Shown here piece after piece: positions 1 through 7,333 of a stretch of DNA of 30,887 bases (position 1 is its first letter; each line of letters starts with the position of its first letter). Source of the stretch: Sphingobium sp. (lineage in GTDB: Bacteria; Pseudomonadota; Alphaproteobacteria; Sphingomonadales; Sphingomonadaceae); assembly GCF_003248505.1 (NCBI RefSeq), contig NZ_QFOA01000038.1:1-30887 (forward strand), written 5' to 3'. The notes under the pieces are model-generated. The model ran no database searches. It saw only the letters and a program-made list of their open reading frames with translations, and was not told the DNA's origin. The position numbers and the translations under genes are program-made.

Positions 1-98
1 TCAAGGACTGGCGACGGGTCGCAACGCGCTACGACCGGTGCCCCCACGCCTTCTTCTCGGCCATCGCTCTCGCTGCCACCGTCATCTTCTGGCTATGA
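1..98 (+). pseudogene. 3' end of IS5-family transposase (cut by window edge)
   Basis: Reading from base 3, the frame encodes KDWRRVATRYDRCPHAFFSA and continues to a hydrophobic end, IFWL, before TGA at 96-98. This RRxATRYDR...FFSA...FWL ending is the typical C-terminus of IS5-family DDE transposases of the kind abundant in sphingomonads. Only about 31 codons are visible because the window begins inside the gene, so it is unknown whether the element is intact. The right terminal inverted repeat should lie shortly after the stop (about 100-125), but I could not pair it with a left end outside the window. Confidence 0.75.
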
Positions 99-184
99 TC
101 AGTGAGTCCCGAGCCTAGAATGCTGGAGTTCGCTCAGGCCGCGGTAACGGCCAGGGACGGGCGCGATCGTCAGAAACGCCGAAA

Positions 185-208
185 GCCCCAGTCCGATGGG
201 ACTGGGGC
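185..208. terminator. perfect 10-bp GC-rich hairpin
   Basis: GCCCCAGTCC (185-194), a GATG loop and GGACTGGGGC (199-208) form a perfect 10-bp stem, preceded by GAAA and followed by CTT. The shape fits a terminator of whatever gene originally lay upstream before the IS5-type element arrived. The T-run is short, so termination strength is uncertain. Confidence 0.55.
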
Positions 209-723
209 CTTAGTTGTGGCACCGTTGGTTGCGGGAGGGCGATACAACCGAAGGCGACATCCAATATCCTCACGTATATGATCGAAGTTCCATATTTTCA
301 ATATTATTCAAAGTTTTACATCACTGTGAATACTTACTCCACAGACCGTTCTGCGGCCCGCGCACGGTCCCCATTGATGCATGCTGTGTTTGCTTGTGAC
401 GGCTACGCGATTGATAAGTTTCGATCCGCCCTTTTCGCCAAAAGAAACTTGGCGGTCGAAAATATCAAGCGATTGACCCATAGACATTGTCGTGACGCCT
501 CGCCGGTAGATTTCCATTCACTCAAATCCCCTGGGGCGAAAGGTGCCGGGAATTCGAACATCTACATTGTTCCGAAATGTGATGTCGTCACCATACAGGG
601 CACGCTCCTAAACAATTTAACATACCTATTATTATCAACCCGGTTTTTTGTAGGCGGCGGATTCTAGATTGAAGTGCGAATTCCTTGGATTTCTATGGGG
701 TTTCCCCTTTTCAAGGAATGCGA
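209..723. other. AT-richer intergenic stretch, no recognised gene
   Basis: About 500 bases with lower GC than the rest of the window and no recognisable coding region. A 129-codon plus-strand frame (278-667) and a 69-codon minus frame (308-517) are open, but neither resembles a family I know and their composition looks random. Just before the transposase remnant, ATTCCTTG (680-687) and CAAGGAAT (712-719) are inverted repeats enclosing a second small stem, GGGG-TTT-CCCC (697-707). This could be the terminal or leader structure of the adjacent ISNCY-type element. The region may be debris left by element turnover. Confidence 0.4.
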
Positions 724-1136
724 ATGATGGGCCGGTATCATCACCTCGGATTGGACGAGCGGCGAATATTATATCGTCTGGTGCAGACTGGGCGAAGCGT
801 AAAGCAGGCGGCGATGGATCATCCGGGCTTGTGTCGCGCCGCCCTGGTCGACCCGGCAACCGGCGCTTGGATGATGCCATCAGAGATCAGATTGTCGCAC
901 TCGTTCGGACCCATTATCATGATTTTGGTCCTACCCTGGCTGCGGAGTATTTGGCGGAACGGCATGATCTCCGAATCTCGCGTGAGAAGCTGCGCAAGTT
1001 GATGATGACGCCGGTCTTTGGAAGGATCGTCAAGCCTGTCGTCCTCGCCCGTATCAGCCTCGCTATCGCCGGGATTGCCGTGGCGAGCTGATCCAGGTCG
1101 AGTGGATCGAAGCATTGGTGGTTCGGCTTGCGTTCG
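724..1136 (+). pseudogene. degenerate ISNCY (IS1202-type) transposase N-terminal fragment
   Basis: A start at 724 with SD-like AAGGAA gives MMGRYHHLGLDERRILYRLV, continuing through GRSVKQAA. The reading then jumps frame near 815-830, where part of the HTH region appears lost. It resumes as GLVSRRPGRPGNRRLDDAI, then DFGPTLAAEYLAERH and LRISREKLRKLMM. A second shift near 1000 is needed to read AGLWKDRQ, RPRPYQPRYRRDCRGELIQV, and a third near 1113 to read GSKHWWF. GRPGNRRL, DFGPTLAAEYL and GELIQVDGSxHxWF are hallmarks of ISNCY-family transposases. The catalytic core and right end are absent: homology stops against the 3' end of the neighbouring lgt gene. This is a dead relic. Confidence 0.75.
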
Positions 1137-1137
1137 T

Positions 1138-2046
1138 CTAGCACGGCAATGGCTGTCGCCGGATGGCCCAAAGCATCAGGGCCGTTCCGCCAGCGATCAT
1201 CGGGATACAGAGCCATTGCCCCATATGCAGCCCGGTCGCTGTCGTGAAAGCAATGAGTTGCCTGTCGGGCTCGCGAACATATTCAACGAGAAACCGGAAC
1301 ACGCCATAGCCAAGGACAAACGCACCGCTCAGCATGCCGGGACGCTGGCGTGCATTCGTGAAACGGAACAGGCACCAGAGCAACAGGAACAGACAGGGCC
1401 CTTCGAGCGCAGCTTCATAGAGTTGGCTCGGATGGCGCGGATAGGGGCCGCCGCCGGGAAAGACGATGCCCCAGGGTAAAGTCGTTGGCCGCCCCCAAAG
1501 CTCGCCATTTACAAAATTCGCAAGGCGGCCAAGCAGCAGCCCGATCGGGGCGCACATCGCGACATAGTCGATGATCCTAAGCCACCGCAGGCTATGGCTG
1601 CGCGCAAATATGATGATTGCGATCGCCACGCCGAACGCACCACCATGGAAGGACATGCCGCCCGCCCAGAGCTGGAAGATCTTCCAAGGCTGGGCCACGT
1701 AGGTGCTCAAGTCGTAGAAGAGAACGTAGGCAAGACGCCCGCCGATGATGATGCCCGCCGTCACCCATGTTACCAAGCCGTCGGCTTGGTCACGCGTCAT
1801 CGGTGCCCCATCTTCGGCGAGCAACCGGATCAGATAGAACCAGCCCAGTAGAATGCCCGAAATATAGGCGACGCTGTACCAGCGCAGCGCGAACGGCCCG
1901 ATCTGAACCAGCACGGGATTGAGATGCAGCGACGAAAAATAGATCGCGGTTTGGGCATGACCCGCGAGACTCATAGGATAGTCCATTCTAAGGGAAAATG
2001 CCCCTTCGCATCTCCCTAACTCAGGCTCAAATGGTATCCTCGGCAT
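1138..2046 (-). CDS. lgt: prolipoprotein diacylglyceryl transferase
   Basis: Predicted inner-membrane enzyme that moves diacylglycerol from phosphatidylglycerol to the lipobox cysteine of prolipoproteins. The 302-residue product has about seven hydrophobic segments. The Lgt signature is complete: IGPFALRWYS near 49-58, GGRLAYVLFYD near 102-112, SFHGG with the essential His at 134, GRLANFVNGELWGR at 173-186 and VEYVREPDR near 255-262. The first ATG is chosen because GGAGGAGG lies just upstream. It gives a short extra N-terminus compared with the next Met at residue 21. Divergent from the ClC gene, with about 50 bp between. It is probably a paralog of the housekeeping copy, carried here with the redox cluster (inference). 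Confidence 0.93.
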   Translation of the reverse strand: MPRIPFEPELGRCEGAFSLRMDYPMSLAGHAQTAIYFSSLHLNPVLVQIGPFALRWYSVAYISGILLGWFYLIRLLAEDGAPMTRDQADGLVTWVTAGIIIGGRLAYVLFYDLSTYVAQPWKIFQLWAGGMSFHGGAFGVAIAIIIFARSHSLRWLRIIDYVAMCAPIGLLLGRLANFVNGELWGRPTTLPWGIVFPGGGPYPRHPSQLYEAALEGPCLFLLLWCLFRFTNARQRPGMLSGAFVLGYGVFRFLVEYVREPDRQLIAFTTATGLHMGQWLCIPMIAGGTALMLWAIRRQPLPC

Positions 2047-2099
2047 GCTCCTCCTCCAAAAGTCCTTGCGCAGCAGAACGGCGCTCTGCGAAATCCGGG

Positions 2100-3851
2100 A
2101 TGAGTGAGCGTTTCTTGCGTCCTGCGGGCATCGTGTCGGCGGCGCGCCGTATTTTTCGTTCCAGTGAAGCCAGCTTCATTCTCTTGGCAGTCGGCGTTGG
2201 CATTGCTGCGGGCCTGCTTGCGGCTATGCTCGGCGCAACTGCGCATTTTTTCCAGTCCACGCTCTACGGGTTTCAGGTCGATGATCGCTTGAGCGGTCTT
2301 GCGCACATCCCGCCCGTACGGCTTCTAGCGTTGCCGCTAGGCGGCCTGGTGCTTGCAGGGATCGTTCTCCTTGTCCGCAATCACAAGCGGACAGCTATCG
2401 ACGTTGTCGAGGCGAACGCCCTCCATGGCGGGCGCATACCCTTTCGGGACACGATGCTGGTATCCGGTCAGACCTTGATTTCCAACGGTTGCGGTGCATC
2501 GGTGGGGTTGGAGGCAGCTTATGCACAGGCCGGAGGCGGCATTGCATCGCTCATCGGCCAATGGTTGAACCTGCGGCGCAACGACCTGCGCGTTTTGGTA
2601 GGGGCAGGGGCGGGGGCCGCGATCGGTGCAGCGTTTGGCGCGCCTCTGACCGGCGCTTTCTATGCTTTTGAAATCGTCATCGGCGCCTACACGCCGGCGA
2701 GCATCGCTCCCGTCGTGGCCGCGACACTAGCAGCCGTCGTGACCGCACGTACGCTCGGCGCCACACCGTATCTCATTGCCGCCACCAGCAGCCAGAGCCT
2801 CGAGACAGTGGACTATCTGCTTTACGCCATCCTGGGTCTCGCTTGCGCATTGGTGGGCATCGCACTTATGCGCTTGGTATCACTTGCGGAAGCTTGCGTC
2901 CGTCGAACCCCACTGCCGGAGTGGGCAAGGCCGATAGTTGGCGGGGCGCTGCTTATCCCGATTGCACTAGCTTCTCCTCACGCGCTTTCGGCCGGGCACG
3001 GGGCGCTGCATCTCACCATCGGTGGAGAGCTGGCGATCGGCGCGCTCGCTTTTATTTTTGTACTCAAATGCCTCGCGTCCGTGGTGTCGCTGGGCTTCGG
3101 CTTTCGTGGCGGTCTGTTTTTTGCATCACTTTTCTTGGGCGCCTTGCTCGGTCAAATTCTTGCCGGGCTATGGATGCTGATCCCCGGGGTTGTCTCACTA
3201 TCGCCGGTGGACGCAGCACTGGTTGGGATGGCGGCGCTGGCCGTAGCGGTCGTCGGAGGGCCAATGACCATGTCCCTTCTGGTGCTTGAGGCGACGCATG
3301 ATTTCGGCATCACCGCGGTGGTGCTCACCGCAACGCTGTGCTCGAGCGCTCTGGTCCGGGAGCGCTTCGGTTACTCCTTCTCGACCTGGCGCCTGCACCT
3401 GCGTGGTGAAGTGATCCGAAGCGCGCGCGATATTGGCTGGATGCGTTCGTTGACGGCACGCAAGATGATGCGCGCTGCCCCGGCGACCGCACTGCCGACA
3501 CTTTCGATGTCCGATTTCAGGCAGCAGTTCCCGTTGGGTTCGACGAGCCGGGTACTCCTGCAGGACCGATCAGGCCTCTACGCGGGCCTGGTGCCGACTG
3601 CGGCCGTCTTTGCAGATTTGGGCTCGGCGGAGCGGGCCATCTCCGAGTTGGCTATCCTCCAGAATGTCGTGCTGTCACCTGAAATGTCGATCGCTTCAAT
3701 CATGGAAGCATTCGACGTGAGTGGAGCCGACGATCTAGCCGTTGTCGATGAAGATCGACGGATTTTGGGTATGCTGACCGAAAAATACGTTCGCAAACGC
3801 TATGCTGACGAGATCGATCGTTCGCAGCGCGACCTTTATGGCGAAAACTGA
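2100..3851 (+). CDS. ClC-family chloride channel/antiporter with C-terminal CBS pair
   Basis: A 583-residue membrane protein of the voltage-gated chloride channel family, carrying chloride or exchanging it for protons. The N-terminal two-thirds hold about ten hydrophobic helices with ClC landmarks: GCGASVGLEAAYAQ (counterpart of the GREGP segment with the gating Glu), AAFGAPLTGAFYAFE, GFRGGLFFASLFLGA and GGPMTMSLLVLEATHDFG. The C-terminal part, about residues 415-565, fits two CBS domains (DDLAVVDEDRRILGMLTEK in the second). The first selectivity-filter motif GSGIP is not recognisable; HGGRIPF occupies the place. Starts at 1998 and 2031 are also open. 2100 is chosen because MSERFL fits family length and avoids overlap with lgt, although no strong SD is present. 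Role in the cluster is unclear. Confidence 0.85.
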   Translation: MSERFLRPAGIVSAARRIFRSSEASFILLAVGVGIAAGLLAAMLGATAHFFQSTLYGFQVDDRLSGLAHIPPVRLLALPLGGLVLAGIVLLVRNHKRTAIDVVEANALHGGRIPFRDTMLVSGQTLISNGCGASVGLEAAYAQAGGGIASLIGQWLNLRRNDLRVLVGAGAGAAIGAAFGAPLTGAFYAFEIVIGAYTPASIAPVVAATLAAVVTARTLGATPYLIAATSSQSLETVDYLLYAILGLACALVGIALMRLVSLAEACVRRTPLPEWARPIVGGALLIPIALASPHALSAGHGALHLTIGGELAIGALAFIFVLKCLASVVSLGFGFRGGLFFASLFLGALLGQILAGLWMLIPGVVSLSPVDAALVGMAALAVAVVGGPMTMSLLVLEATHDFGITAVVLTATLCSSALVRERFGYSFSTWRLHLRGEVIRSARDIGWMRSLTARKMMRAAPATALPTLSMSDFRQQFPLGSTSRVLLQDRSGLYAGLVPTAAVFADLGSAERAISELAILQNVVLSPEMSIASIMEAFDVSGADDLAVVDEDRRILGMLTEKYVRKRYADEIDRSQRDLYGEN

Positions 3852-3864
3852 CTGCCTGTCGATA

Positions 3865-3978
3865 TCAGGGCTTCAGCCAGAAGCGCAGAATCATCGATAC
3901 TGCACCGAGCGCAACAACGCTCCCGGTCCAGATCAGCGCCATCCATCCCAGCCGCTTCCAAAAGGGCGTATACTTCAT
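3865..3978 (-). CDS. cydX: DUF2474/CydX-like small bd-oxidase subunit
   Basis: A 37-residue single-span membrane peptide: MKYTPFWKRLGWMALIWTGS, followed by a hydrophobic helix and the C-terminal LRFWLKP. The W-K-R-LGW start, one helix and a short tail match DUF2474, found after cydB in cyanide-insensitive-type operons, with a role like CydX in stabilising the oxidase. Its ATG overlaps the cydB stop as ATGA (3976-3980), a strong sign of translational coupling. It is the last gene of the operon and ends 13 bp from the convergent ClC gene. The symbol is functional rather than sequence-based, since DUF2474 and E. coli CydX are only distantly similar. Confidence 0.85.
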   Translation of the reverse strand: MKYTPFWKRLGWMALIWTGSVVALGAVSMILRFWLKP

Positions 3979-4985
3979 CAGTGATAGCCGTGCGTGCCAA
4001 CTTTGCCACGAAAGACCCAATAGGCCCATCCAGTATAGGCAAGGATGACCGGCATGATGATCGCGGTCCCTACCAACATGAATATCTGGCTCCGCTCGGG
4101 CGCGGCGGCATCCCATATGGTGATGCTGTCGGGCACGATGTAAGGAAATAGGCTGATGCCAAGTCCTGCAAATCCTAACGCGAACAGGGCCAGCGCAAGC
4201 AGAAACGGTGCAGCGGTGGCACCGCCGCGCAGTTTGCGGAAAAACAGGACAGCGACGATCGCGGTAAGCAGCGGCACCTGCGCCGTCGCCAGCACGCCGG
4301 GCATGTCGAACCAGCGCTTCCAATATTCGAACTGCAGGAACGGGGTGGCGGCGCTGACGGCCGCCATCGCGACCAGCGTGCCTGCCCCCGCCCACAGCGC
4401 CAGTCGGCGGGCATGCGCCTCTGCGCTACCTTCGACTTTCCAGATCAGCCAGGCAGCGCCGAGCAGCGCATAGCCGATAACCACCCCAGCGCCGGTCAAC
4501 AGGCTGAACGGGGTCAACCAGTCGAGCCAGCCACCGGCATAGGCCTGGTTTTCGACCTGAACGCCTTGGAGGATCGCGCCCAGCGTCACGCCCTGCGCAA
4601 AGGCGGCTATGAACGAGCCCAGGCTGAACGCAATGTCCCATAGCGCACGGTGCCGTGGGTCGCGCCAGCGGAATTCAAAGGCCACACCACGAAAAACGAG
4701 CCCCAAAAGCATCGCGATAATAAGTGGGTAGGTCGCGGTCAGGACGACACCATAGGCGAGCGGGAAGGCAGCGAAGAGCCCGCCGCCGCCCAGCACTAGC
4801 CATGTTTCGTTGCCGTCCCACACCGGCGCGATCGAATTCATCGCCTGATCGCGCTCATCCCCAACTTTGAAGCTCGGAAACAGGATGCCGATGCCCAAGT
4901 CGAACCCGTCCATGACAACGTACATGAATACGGCGAAGGCGATGATGAAAGCCCAGACGACCGTCAAATCGACGTTAATGCCCAT
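3978..4985 (-). CDS. cydB: cytochrome bd-type quinol oxidase subunit II
   Basis: Subunit II of a cytochrome bd-type (CIO-like) ubiquinol oxidase in the inner membrane; pairs with CydA and reduces O2 to water without pumping protons. 335 residues, the usual CydB length, with about nine hydrophobic segments. Landmarks: VMDGFDLGIGILFP near 24-37, APVWDGNETWLVLGGGGLFAAFP near 53-75, the GLVFRGVAFEFR segment, FAQGVTLGAILQG near 130-142 and a C-terminal PVILAYTGWAYWVFRGKV. It begins five bases after the cydA stop and ends in an ATGA overlap with the DUF2474 gene. No haem ligands are expected in this subunit. The order cydA-cydB-DUF2474 is canonical for CIO-type operons. Confidence 0.95.
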   Translation of the reverse strand: MGINVDLTVVWAFIIAFAVFMYVVMDGFDLGIGILFPSFKVGDERDQAMNSIAPVWDGNETWLVLGGGGLFAAFPLAYGVVLTATYPLIIAMLLGLVFRGVAFEFRWRDPRHRALWDIAFSLGSFIAAFAQGVTLGAILQGVQVENQAYAGGWLDWLTPFSLLTGAGVVIGYALLGAAWLIWKVEGSAEAHARRLALWAGAGTLVAMAAVSAATPFLQFEYWKRWFDMPGVLATAQVPLLTAIVAVLFFRKLRGGATAAPFLLALALFALGFAGLGISLFPYIVPDSITIWDAAAPERSQIFMLVGTAIIMPVILAYTGWAYWVFRGKVGTHGYH

Positions 4986-4990
4986 TTTGT

Positions 4991-6394
4991 TTACTCCGCC
5001 CCAGTCGCGATGGCCGGCGCAGGCGTAATACCCGCAGTGCGTACCGGCATATGCTCAGGCTCGGACTCATCCGGCCCGGCCGGCTTGTGCATCAGATGTA
5101 GAATGTACCAAGCGCCCGCACCGAAGACTGCGAAATACACGATGACGAACGCGATCAGCGAGGCGGCAACCGCAGGCGCGGCGAGAGGCGACGCGCTTTG
5201 GGCCGTGAGCATGTGGCCATAAACGGTATAGGGTTGGCGCCCCACCTCCGTCGTGATCCACCCGGCAATCACTGCCACGAAGCCTGACGGCCCCATCAGC
5301 ACGGCGGCGCGATGCAGCCACGACCAGTCGTAGAGACGTTTACGCATCCGCGCGACCAGGCTCCACAGACCAAGGCCCAGCATGGCGAAGCCGATGCCGA
5401 CCATCACCCGGAAAGACCAGAAGATGACCGGCACGGGAGGCTCACGGTCATCGGGAATCGTATCGAGGCCGGCGAGCGGTGCGTTCAGATCATGCTTCAG
5501 GATCAGCGATGACGCTTTGGGAACCTCCACGGCATAATCGATGCGTTTCTCCGCGCTGTTGGGAATGCCGAACAGGATAAGCGGCGCACCGTCCGGGTGG
5601 CTCTCGTAATGCCCCTCCATGGCCATGACCTTGGCGGGCTGATGCTCCAGCGTGTTGAGGCCGTGCATGTCGCCAGCGAAAATCTGAATCGGCGCGACGA
5701 TCGCTGCCATCCACATTGCCATGCTGAACATCTTTCGCGCATGCAGGTTTGCGCGGTCGCGCAGCAGATGCCAGGCGCCGACCGCGCCCACGACAAAAGC
5801 GGTGGTCAGATAGGCGGCGATCACCGTATGGACGAGCCGGTAGGGGAAGCTAGGGTTGAAGATGATCGCCAGCCAGGATTCGCCCGGCAGGAAACGGCCA
5901 TCGGGTGACATCTCGAAGCCGGTGGGCGTCTGCATCCAGCTGTTCACCGACAGGATCCAGAAGGCCGAAATGAACGTGCCAAGCGCCACCATGCAGGTAG
6001 CGGCGAAATGCAGGCCTTTGCCCACCTTGGACATGCCGAACAGCATGACGCCGAGGAATCCGGCCTCCAGGAAGAAGGCGGTGAGCACTTCATAGGCCAT
6101 CAGCGGCCCGATCACCGGTCCAGCCTTTGTCGAGAAAACCGACCAGTTGGTGCCAAACTGATAGGACATGACAATGCCGGAGACCACGCCCATCGCAAAG
6201 GCGATTGCAAAGATTTTCACCCAGTAGCGGAACAGGTCGAGATAGATGTCCCGCCCGGTTTTCAGCCACAGTCCCTCCAGGACCATCAGATAGCTGGCCA
6301 AGCCGATCGAAAAGGCCGGAAAGATGAAGTGGAAGCTGACCGTGAACCCGAACTGGATTCGGGCGAGCAGCAGGGCATCGAGTCCGTCGAACAT
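4991..6394 (-). CDS. cydA: cytochrome bd-type (cyanide-insensitive-like) quinol oxidase subunit I
   Basis: Catalytic haem-bearing subunit of a bd-type quinol oxidase. 467 residues from MFDGLDALLLARIQFGFTVS, with SD GGAAG about 8 bases upstream. A longer in-frame start 30 codons upstream was rejected because those bases encode another small gene in a different frame. Visible landmarks: FHFIFPAFSIG with the conserved early His at 22, SYQFGTNWSVFS, ESWLAIIFNPSFPYRLVH, AGDMHGLNTLEHQPAK and GWITTEVGRQPYTVYG. The short Q-loop region and GRQPYTVYG fit the short-loop, CIO-like group of bd oxidases. As a family, bd oxidases resist sulfide and cyanide. Lying in one operon with an SQR enzyme, it is a plausible quinol outlet for sulfide oxidation (inference). 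Confidence 0.95.
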   Translation of the reverse strand: MFDGLDALLLARIQFGFTVSFHFIFPAFSIGLASYLMVLEGLWLKTGRDIYLDLFRYWVKIFAIAFAMGVVSGIVMSYQFGTNWSVFSTKAGPVIGPLMAYEVLTAFFLEAGFLGVMLFGMSKVGKGLHFAATCMVALGTFISAFWILSVNSWMQTPTGFEMSPDGRFLPGESWLAIIFNPSFPYRLVHTVIAAYLTTAFVVGAVGAWHLLRDRANLHARKMFSMAMWMAAIVAPIQIFAGDMHGLNTLEHQPAKVMAMEGHYESHPDGAPLILFGIPNSAEKRIDYAVEVPKASSLILKHDLNAPLAGLDTIPDDREPPVPVIFWSFRVMVGIGFAMLGLGLWSLVARMRKRLYDWSWLHRAAVLMGPSGFVAVIAGWITTEVGRQPYTVYGHMLTAQSASPLAAPAVAASLIAFVIVYFAVFGAGAWYILHLMHKPAGPDESEPEHMPVRTAGITPAPAIATGAE

Positions 6395-6396
6395 CT

Positions 6397-6555
6397 TTAG
6401 TCTTCCGGTAAAGCTGCGCGCTGTGCGCGCCGCCAGCGATTGAATGTCTTTTCGGATATACCGATTTGTCGGCAACTGATGCAAACGCCTTGCCCGGATG
6501 CGATCAGCGCGGCGATCGCCTGGCAGCGGCGTTCCTTGTCGGGGATCGCGGTCAC
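6397..6555 (-). CDS. small HTH-like protein with CxxC
   Basis: A 52-codon frame starting at GTG 6555-6553. The start overlaps the TauE/SafE stop as GTGA, and the stop TAA (6399-6397) lies 2 bp before the cydA ATG. The product runs TAIPDKERRCQAIAALIASG, then QGVCISCRQIGISEKTFNRW and RRAQRAALPED. The middle reads like a helix-turn-helix of the kind in transposase OrfA proteins (GISEKTFNRWRR). A CISC pair (Cys25, Cys28) plus Cys11 could bind metal or sense thiols. Tight packing on both sides argues for translation and coupling of tauE to cydA expression. I do not recognise a named family. It could instead be a leader that keeps ribosomes moving into cydA. Confidence 0.6.
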   Translation of the reverse strand: MTAIPDKERRCQAIAALIASGQGVCISCRQIGISEKTFNRWRRAQRAALPED

Positions 6556-7328
6556 AGGGCCGCCGCGCTCTTCCAGAGCATATAGGCCGCGACGACGAAG
6601 ATCAGCACCGCGAACACGGTTGTCAGCGTTCCGGTCCCGGATAGCCGCTTGGCGGCGATTGTGCCGATGAACCCGCCAGCGATGCCACCAGTGATGAACA
6701 CGCCAGCCAGCACCCAGTCGATCAGCCCGGAAAATGCGTAGTTGGCGGCTGTCGTCAGGCCGAATGCCGTTACCGCGACGAGACTGGTTCCGACCGCGTT
6801 GATAATCGGCATGCTGGTCGATGCAACGAGGCCGGGGACGATCAGGAAACCGCCACCGATGCCGAAGAAGCCCGAGAAGATGCCGGTGCCCAGACCATAG
6901 CCCAGAACTTTGGGCGCATTCTCACGATTACATTGGGCACCCGGGATGCCCAGCGCTTTGCGCCCGCGCAGCATCAGTATGCCGACGACGATCATCACCA
7001 GGGCGAACAGGAACAGCAGCTTCTGTCCGTCGAACGCCTTTCCGACCGTCGACCCGCCCAGCGCGCCAAGGATACCTGCCGCGGCATACATGCCGCCGCA
7101 GCGCCATTTGACCGTATGCTCGCGTGCATGGCTGGCCAGCCCCGTCGCGGCGTTGACGGCGACCGCCAGCGCCGACGTGCCAATCGCGACATGCGGGCTG
7201 GATACACCGACCAGATAGACCATCAGCGGCACGGCGAGGATCGAGCCGCCGCCGCCAACCAGTCCCAGCGAGAAGCCGACCAGCGAGCCTGACAGGAGGC
7301 CCAGCACATATTGCAGGGGTTCGAGCAT
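6552..7328 (-). CDS. TauE/SafE-family sulfite/sulfur-anion permease
   Basis: Predicted 258-residue inner-membrane exporter of the TauE/SafE family (sulfite, sulfoacetate or related anions). Start at MLEPLQYVLGLLSGSLVG (7328), five bases after the upstream SQR-fusion stop; the longer frame would overlap it. Two homologous halves are visible, each with the family glycine-rich loop: GFSLGLVGGGGSILAVPLMVYL near 18-39 and GFFGIGGGFLIVPGL near 154-168, followed by eight or so hydrophobic helices in total. Its stop overlaps the small HTH gene. Location directly after a sulfide-oxidising enzyme suggests export of sulfite produced by the persulfide dioxygenase (inference). Substrate cannot be read from sequence. 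Confidence 0.9.
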   Translation of the reverse strand: MLEPLQYVLGLLSGSLVGFSLGLVGGGGSILAVPLMVYLVGVSSPHVAIGTSALAVAVNAATGLASHAREHTVKWRCGGMYAAAGILGALGGSTVGKAFDGQKLLFLFALVMIVVGILMLRGRKALGIPGAQCNRENAPKVLGYGLGTGIFSGFFGIGGGFLIVPGLVASTSMPIINAVGTSLVAVTAFGLTTAANYAFSGLIDWVLAGVFITGGIAGGFIGTIAAKRLSGTGTLTTVFAVLIFVVAAYMLWKSAAAL

Positions 7329-7333
7329 GGTGA

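Noticed and set aside
230..245. TGGTTGCGGGAG resembles the reverse complement of the 3' end of an initiator tRNA (possible att site)
   Set aside because: Only about 10 bases match, no tRNA body follows, and no second copy was found near the recombinase end.
278..667. 129-codon plus-strand open frame
   Set aside because: No recognisable motif, no convincing SD and random-looking composition; treated as non-coding.
6395..6484. 30-codon N-terminal extension of cydA
   Set aside because: CydA proteins start at MFDGLDALLLAR-like sequence with an SD just upstream; the extension overlaps a better-supported small gene in another frame.
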